Assembly (NCBI GenBank): GCA_031841125.1
Contig: CM063113.1
Coordinates: forward strand, 57,281,211 to 57,345,210
DNA from: Acanthococcus lagerstroemiae
Taxonomy: Eukaryota; Arthropoda; Insecta; Hemiptera; Eriococcidae
DNA length: 64,000 nucleotides
Direction: 5' to 3'
A program made the translations under genes and the position numbers. Below, one piece after another: positions 56,972 through 64,000 of the stretch (position 1 is the stretch's first letter; every line of letters starts with the position of its first letter). Under the pieces are notes generated by a model, which was not told the origin of the DNA, did no database searches, and was given only the letters and a program-made list of their open reading frames with translations.

Positions 56972-57172
56972 CTCAACCCGAGCCCTGGAATCCGCCCTTT
57001 CGAGCATTACCTCAGAGACGTCGGGGAGGCTGTTGGGGCTGTCTTAGCCCTCTTCACTTCTTGCCGAAAAACCGGCCTAGATCGAAATGTAGCGAGTTGC
57101 TACGTGGGCTCGAACCCGAGACCTCCGGATTTCGAGACCAACGCGCGCTATCCACTCGGCCAACCAGACCCC
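56972..57172 (-). repeat. tRNA-Ser-like SINE
   Basis: On the minus strand the 5' end GGGGTCTGG is followed by the A box TTGGCCGAGTGG (complement of 57152-57163). A Ser-type anticodon loop with CGA follows (TCTCGAAATCC), and then the B box GGGTTCGAGCC (complement of 57107-57117). After the tRNA part come about 110 bp of unrelated body, ending in the tail core aagggcggattccag. The acceptor stem does not close, so it is a SINE, not a gene. Transcription by RNA polymerase III from the A and B boxes is the known mode for this class. Confidence 0.8.
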
Positions 57173-57174
57173 AA

Positions 57175-59340
57175 AATAATTCCTTATACACGATATCCGT
57201 TATAGCAAATCCTCGGTACATCAGATACTTCTTATAACGTGCATTGAAGAGACACCACGCTCAACCGAGCAATTTCCTCAGTACAACCGGTTGCTCGCTT
57301 CAACCGAATTCGGTATAGATGATTTCTACTGTAAACAGTTTGAGAATAGAGTAGTAGTTCGAAATAGGTCTCAACGTTTTACCTAACCATCGAATTGAAA
57401 GACCAAAGTCCAAATTACACTCCCCAAATTGAAATTCTCTCAGGAATACCCTCGTTGATCAGTGAAATAGTATTAGGAATACTTACGGCTATGCTTACAA
57501 GTACGTTAGCTATAGGGACTCTAATTTCTCGCCTCACACATCGGAATGTTCGAAGCAACATATTGGTTGCTGATGCAACTGGAACAAGTTTCAGACACCA
57601 TCCTGTGGTTTACAATACAGATACGTGTTTCATGCAAAGAGAGCGTGAATCGACGCGTGAACACGAGAATGAAAATCGGCGATGCTTCTCGATGGCAAAA
57701 TAATACAACCATAACACTACACAACAAACTGAGATTTTTTGGAAACCGCATGAAGGAAAATAGATGATTCTTAATGTATTTTTCACGCTGAATTCAAATA
57801 TGATATTAAAAATGCTGAGTTAGCTAATCATTTTTTACGTTTGCTGGGAAATTTAATAGTGTATTATGAGAAATTGTTCTATTTTATGTGGCGACACTGA
57901 TGTTGTATTAAACTGATATTACCAATAAGCTTTGTCTTCGACGGTACTGAATAAGAGGACTTCCGTTCCGTGTTGTTCTCTGTTCCTTTGTGTTCCGTAA
58001 GTATTATTCCAATTCAACAAGGAGCGTTGTGATTATCGTGAATATTCGGGCATTGAACACATTCATATTCATCAAATTTATTGTCGGAACACATTTATCT
58101 AGTTCACTTACATTTCGTAAAAGAAACAATAAACTGTAATACCGGAATGAAAAGGCGTTATTTTTTCACTGAAGAGATCGCCTTCCTCAAAATTGTCGTT
58201 CCATCACTTCATCGTTAATGATAAAATCTTAGAATCAGTTGAAACTGGTTAGATCGTTTTGATATCAAAACGTCAAAACACACGTTCACACGCGTCACTG
58301 TGTTGGCGAGTTTGTTTTGTGATACATGCAGTGTGGCCACATTCATTAATATTTCTAACACGAGAGGGAAATTACGGGAAATAATTCAGAATGAATTTAC
58401 GAGAAAAGGAGAGCTAATTAAGAAAAACAAAAAGCGGCATTGAATTCAGCGTGAAAAATACTTCTAGAATCGGCTACTCTCGTTCTTGCGGTTTTTTGGC
58501 TGTTGGGTAGTGTAATTCACCGAGGATGTGGAAATCCATAGATAGTGTGTTTTGAGATCTGCGCGGATCCACATCTCACAATCCTCGTCCTGCTGCGACA
58601 CAATATGGTACACGTAGCACGGCCGCGTGTCAAACAGCCAGTCAACGGATATAAGATTCATGGGCACCTAAAAATCGTCCGGCTTCGACTAAATTAACGA
58701 CTGACTTCCGCCCAGAAGCAAATTGGTTCGAACTGAGGCGAGTTGAGTCGACTTACAGACTTATAAAAGTAAACAAATACAAAAATGATACTTATTACCG
58801 GGAAGGCATGCGATGTGTCGAAAATTTACAGTACTCGTTAATTAACAGTTACGCAACTGGATGGCATGAAGACAACGCGAAATTTACGTTCGGGGTACCG
58901 AAAACAGTTTCATCAAATTGGGTTATAGCGGTTCGACAAAATCGATCGCGGGTGAAAATGTTACCTCATAAAAAAAAGTACCTAACCGGATGCGAGTACC
59001 AAGTACGCGAGGTACAGGAAAAGGAAAGCCCAATAAATTGTATCCGTTGTACACATAAACAGTGATTCTTCTGACATTCGTTTCATGTTACTCAGATTCC
59101 AGGGCGGAGGATTGGAAATGCTCGTATACGCAGTATCTGTTTTCTTTCTCGCAATATCCTCTGTCCAAAAGAGGAAAAATAAAACAACAATCGGAATTAC
59201 ATCGAGAAAATTAAATAAAACTACGAGCACTTTAAAGATCATCAACAAAAAGTATCGTTGGAAATCTGGCAAATCACGTAATACAAATCTATATAGGAAA
59301 GATCAGAAACTGCCCTTCCCTTATACTCAGTACCGTAAGT
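57175..59340. other. Intergenic, no gene supported
   Basis: Frames up to 102 codons without recognisable domains. A perfect 18-bp palindrome lies at 58255-58272. Confidence 0.4.
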
Positions 59341-59344
59341 CGAA

Positions 59345-59861
59345 TGATACTTGAATCAACAAGAATTCACCCTATTTTGGATCACCTCCCACTCTAACAT
59401 TTCTCAGAACGACATAGCCGATGAAACCGCTAAGCTTTTCTTGAACATTTCTCCAATCCCTAATATTCCAATCCCGACATAAATGTTTAAAAAATCAGTA
59501 TATCATTCGTGCACAAAGTCTTCCGACACTGGGATCAAGTCCTGCCAACTAACAAACTAAAATCCATAAAAACCACAGGTTACTTTTGGAAATCCCATCA
59601 AAAGTCCAGAAAAGACGAAGTAATAGTTTTCCGACTAAGAAATGGACATTCGGCTCTCACTACAAACACACGTACCCCAAACTCAACACTAGAATCCCTG
59701 ATCCCTGCTCTCCGACAATCACACTCAAAACCTTAAACTCACATCATTCCTAAAAGCAACAAACCTCTACTCCAAAATGTAACCCATACAGTCTGTATGT
59801 ATCTAGCCAATAGGCTGTACATGGCGTGGCTACCGCCCCCCTCCCCCTCCTGAAAAAAAAG
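59345..59861 (+). pseudogene. I-type LINE 3' end: RNase H tail and C-terminus
   Basis: WITSHSNISQNDIADETAK (about 59377-59435) resembles the last RNase H block (H...GN..AD..AK). NKLKSIKTTGYFW and KSRKDEVIVFRLRNGHS (frame 59509-59736) match the C-terminal RLR-GH segment that follows RNase H in I-group LINEs. The 3' end reads gccaataggctgtacatggc and then an A-run at about 59854. Frameshifts between blocks; 5' part missing. No clear target duplication. Confidence 0.65.
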
Positions 59862-59864
59862 AGA

Positions 59865-62800
59865 ACGTCTTGATCCCATAACTGTTTTCTACTATTGCCA
59901 AAAGTTTCACTAGTCTATCTATTAGCAATGTTGAGAGAGAAATTTCCACTAATGCTGTACATAATTTCTTCAAATGTTCATATCTTTGCCCCTTCCAATG
60001 TACGAGCAGGCAAACATAGCTACACAGTGTTAGGATGAATTGCTTACTTACCCGATTAAACGAGGGTCACGTAATTTGAAACACCCTAATCTGTACAAGT
60101 AGAACGTAATGGCGCCGAAGAGATCGACACGAGTGAAGCGACTTTTTGCTGGAGGGTTGGGTTATGATGCAGCCAGACATGGATTCCTTACTACCACCTA
60201 TGAACAAACGAACTTCCCCCACAGACATGAGTCACGCTCCATTTGGGAAAGTTCGAGAACTGAACACTGTAACTCCGTGTATAAAATGAGTTCTTCAATC
60301 TTATCACGGTTCAATGATAATACTACATTCTAAGAATCAACACAGCCACAGATCACTTTATTTTCGAGTTACAGCTGTCTTTCACAACTGAAGTACACGC
60401 ATGTGACAGTCTGTCGCTCAGTCCAGCATATCGTTGACACTCTGAAGAAGAAAACGAAGTAAAGTTTTTTGTTTCTTTCGTGTATGCTGACAATTACATT
60501 TCTTCGGCGACAATGAGTGGAGTGGAAACGTGCATCGAACGACAAATGGTCTAGTCTCGGTTGTTTCGCGTTCTACATTTTCACCTGAATCGGCAATTAG
60601 TGGGCATTTTAAGAATAATTTCGTGTTAGAGATGACATCGTATTCTTCGTCCGACTCTGATTTACAGACGTAGGCATATTCTACGATGCGCGTACCTAGG
60701 TATGCATACCGGCAACATATAAATACGTACACACCAGACACTTACTTACGTACTTACTAATACATGTGACTTATACGGGGATACAAGGCGGGCTTGTGCG
60801 TTTTGCCTGCTCATATTTGTACACACGTCTGCATTCAGTTTCATTGGCTCGGTTACAACAGAGAAATTTGTATCCACAAACTCGGACTCGCTAATGCAGT
60901 TACTCTGTTCCTCGCAAATCCACCGGATTACTCGGCGTGCGCCAACTTAAATTACTGGCCGGCGGTCAGACAGGCGCGAGTAGGACACTGCGCTATTTTT
61001 TTTTATTTTATTTTTTTTTTTGGAAACGATCACGCAACAAAATTTCCGACGAAGATCGTATCTGTGGCCGAAGAAGCGTTACCGAGGTTAATAAGTTGCA
61101 ATTTTTAGCACGCACAGGTCATGACATGTGTCACACATTCACCGGCTCGAGTCGGTATCCAGGTCTAATGGCTTAACAGGGACACCAGTAGGACGATATC
61201 GCTTCACCAGCGACACTGATGCAGAGATATCTGTATTCTAAAAAAATAATAATCAACATATGCCAAGCGAATGTATTCGTCGTAGAGTCGCTGCATGGGC
61301 GATCGAAGTAGGCAGGCTAATCGAACATCATTCGTTTAATGAAGGTTAGCCCTTACATAGAATCGGCAAACGGAGAAAGACAATATCAAGAAAGTAGGCG
61401 ACTGAAATGAAAACTGTAGATACCGGTTACCAAACTGATGCGGCTTATTTAGAGAACTCGTTGGAGGTCGAATATAGGCGCAAATTATGGACCGGTAAGC
61501 GAAATTTCCTTGGACTCGGTTCGTATCCATGTTCAGAGATAATGGAAATTGGACAACGTGCCCCTCTCAAATCGAAACGCAACATTTGCGACATTGCAGC
61601 AAATGGAACAAGGGGACGATCCCCTACTGCTGTGATACGGATGTGGATACTATCCAGTGCCGGTTTTACCATACGGAGCAAAATTGCGACCCAAAACATT
61701 TCCGGGGGGGGGGGATGTAAAAAAATAAGGTGGCAAAAATACTGAAGCCCAGAGCGGCAAAGTACTTCGGCCCTGATTCCCATTCCAATTTTTCTAAGCA
61801 AGGGTTAATTTTACTAAATTGAACAACTCTGTAAGACGTTGTAGGAGGCACCCCTTCATCGAGGTGACAGGATTTTTATTTCGCCGAGACGAAAACGATT
61901 AAGACCAACAAGCATATAATCGAAATTTTTTCCACTTTTTCAATTTTGACAACTCAGACTTCGACCTAGTCAGCTAATAAACATTTTTAAGCTTGACAAG
62001 CAACAAGAAAAAGTTATGAAAGTAAATAATACAGGTAGCAACAACGTCTTGCTTCTATTTCTCCATTTGATGAGCTACTTTTTTAAGTTATCAGGGAATT
62101 AAGATTTTGAAATACGAAAAAAAAGTTGGGGAGATTTTTCTCCAACATTCTTCAACACATTTTCTTGCTTACTATTTTTGATATATTTTAAGATTCGTTA
62201 AAAATTGTCAATGTTGATTGAGGTTCGTAAAAACTCGATTACAATATTTGAAGACCCATTTTCTACTGCGGGGAAGGGAATTGCAGGCCAGATATTCAAT
62301 ATTTAGTTGCGATAGTATACGTATACCTAATATGGAATACATCAGAATACCACATTTCTCTACAGCATGATGGGGTGGTAATGGAAGGAACAGCAATTCA
62401 GCAAAGTTATTAACTTTTCATGGTTGATTTTGAAACAATAGGTCAGAATAATACTTTTTTTTATTCGCTTTAAATCAGAAATCAGACTTGCCTGAGGACT
62501 CATGTGTATGCGTCAATATTTTGTGCTCCTTGTATATAAAATGATTCCTCTTTATTGACTCTCAACTCACTTTTTCCTGTGCATAAATTATCTTTCTTCT
62601 GTCTACTTATCGCAGAAGTTGAAAAATTCCAGGTTAGGCTCGGACATACTACTGGAGACTGCAATACTTTTGCCGCCCTACTTGTGGTATGCCCCAAGAG
62701 AATGTAGAAGCCCTCCCATCACTTACGTATATTTGAATTTGCATACAAAGAATTAAGGTGAGAGCGGAAGAGAAATATAACGGGTTTTTAAAATTTACCA

Positions 62801-64000
62801 TCCCTTCATCGCCCGAGGCTGAAACCTCATCACTCATCAGTCATGGGAAATCAAGGTCTGCTTTCAACATTTCTAACAATCAAAAATAATTTACGTGGAA
62901 AATTGTTTTTTTTCTCCAAAATTTCAAATGTTTGTTAAGGGTTTTTCTTTTTTTGATATATCTACTAGGGTAGGTTTTATTCAGTCTAAGTGGGAATTCA
63001 TTTTTTCAGTTTTTTCTAGGGATCGTATAACTGAAAATTAATTTTATTAATGTGTTGCAAATTCGTTCTTATCGATTTCAATTGGCTATGGGACTGTGCT
63101 CGAACATACAGTCAATGGCCCCAGGGGATGGCTTCAGAAAGAGAGCAGGAGGAGAGAGAAGATACATAATTGGCTGAATTCAACTTTGAAGTAGTTCATA
63201 CATTCAGATTCTCGGAGCACTACTAGAGGGAGTTGAGATCAAATAACAATCAGTCGATCGAGAAGGTATCCTAGTTACTATTCAACAATTGCAAAAAAAT
63301 TATAATTTAATTTAGACCCTTTCTGGGGCTAACAGACGAGTCGGATACGAATTGGCTTCAGCGACCTTGAAAACTTGTAATGAGGTGATATCTCGGGGGA
63401 AAAAATTAACAATTTGGTGCCAACCTCCTTCCGTGGTTCCTCGGGGGATCAGACGTGAACATTACCCGCAAATCGACTAAGGAAACCTCAAAACCTTTTA
63501 GTCGATCCGTATCTCGAGTTTCATTTCCCGCCCCTCCTCTTTTGATTTGAGAGCTATCACTCGAGGCCATTGATCCACACTTCCCAGTCAAGCTATATTT
63601 TATCTTTGACCAGCATTGTACAGCTTCTTGAAAATTATGCGAACAAATTTTCAACCTAATTGAATTCTACGGAAAAAAGTTTTTCAATTAAAAATGTTTA
63701 TTCAATGTATTTCTTTATAGGGTAGAAGGCATATGATACGCGTTCCTCTTTTCCGATCAAGCTAAGACTTTACTGGATTTTTTTGGTATTTTGTTGAAAC
63801 GGGAGGAGGTTCCGGTAAAAATTCCGGTGTTCAAAAATGACGATCACCTTAATATCTATCTATGTTAACTGGAAGTGGAAAGGGTTGTTCGAATTTTTTA
63901 AATACTTCCAAAATTGTATTTTTTTGAACAAGGAAAACTTTAGATAAATCAGTAACATTTTAGGGTACTTACGCTTCAAGGTGAGAATTTTTGGATGCAA
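59865..64000. other. Intergenic, no gene supported
   Basis: Short frames up to 118 codons, none recognisable. An 11-G run lies near 61705, and a T-run near 61000. A word group gcgaccttgaaaac near 63362 echoes the tandem repeats at 25.6-25.9 kb. Confidence 0.4.

Noticed and set aside
57090..57172. Functional tRNA-Ser gene
   Set aside because: A and B boxes are present but the acceptor stem does not pair and a SINE body follows directly.
60418..60741. 107-codon minus-strand frame with an acidic patch as a possible host exon
   Set aside because: Amino-acid composition is plausible, but no homologue, domain or splice evidence could be named.

Overview
The window looks like transposon-rich intergenic DNA from an arthropod, most likely an insect. 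The evidence is A+T-rich sequence full of stops, decayed RTE/BovB-, Jockey-, I/LOA- and R1-type non-LTR retrotransposons, mariner remnants, hAT-type non-autonomous elements, a Gypsy-type LTR remnant and a tRNA-derived SINE. The species cannot be named from the sequence alone. I could not support any host protein-coding gene, and I saw no bacterial operon, CRISPR array, rRNA gene or functional tRNA gene. Every coding stretch I recognise belongs to a transposable element, and nearly all are frameshifted or truncated.

Layout. 0-2.5 kb: a minus-strand RTE-type LINE relic, a TIR element and a tract of degenerate short repeats. 2.5-7.2 kb: mostly featureless, with a possible piggyBac-like end and a four-copy ~155-bp tandem array. 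7.8-10 kb: a plus-strand RTE-type LINE relic abutting a 784-bp internally deleted mariner. 10-15 kb: a long hairpin, a second mariner (minus strand, central catalytic part deleted, a hairpin element inside it) and a ~390-bp TIR element. 15.2-16.7 kb: another RTE-type LINE. 17.3-17.8 kb: ~260-bp tandem repeats. 20.7-24.6 kb: the most complete LINE (minus strand, endonuclease plus RT), split by an R1-like 3' fragment and by a 263-bp hAT-type MITE with an 8-bp target duplication.

26.0-29.6 kb holds the most striking object: a 3,614-bp element with two 1,030-bp, nearly identical inverted arms, AGT...ACT ends, a perfect 6-bp target duplication (CACTTC) and no recognisable protein. The arms and core carry a set of hairpin modules that share a GCGTC/GCGTT motif next to the apex. 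The ends and target-site length fit a non-autonomous Polinton/Maverick derivative, but that assignment is inference.

30.7-35.8 kb is a mosaic of LINE fragments. It includes a 643-bp hAT-type insert and a 1.27-kb insertion, whose removal with one CACGT copy restores the interrupted reading frame of an I/LOA-type LINE. 36.1-37.2 kb is CpG-rich unique-looking DNA. 38.2-39.3 kb is a 5'-truncated Jockey-type LINE with a 12-bp target duplication. 39.8-40.8 kb is a degenerate short-period tract that looks like the inverse of the one at 2.1-2.5 kb. 47.8-50.3 kb joins a hAT transposase C-terminus, a Jockey-type LINE (longest ORF in the window, 306 aa) and the 3' end of a Gypsy-type element. 51.0-52.4 kb is a CR1/L2-like LINE 3' end with a 9-bp target duplication. 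54.9-57.2 kb has a hairpin element, two copies of one MITE and a tRNA-Ser-like SINE. 59.3-59.9 kb is a LINE RNase H tail. The remainder is unannotatable A+T-rich sequence.

No cellular pathway is encoded here. What the window records is the order of insertions. The youngest-looking event is the 3.6-kb inverted-repeat element.
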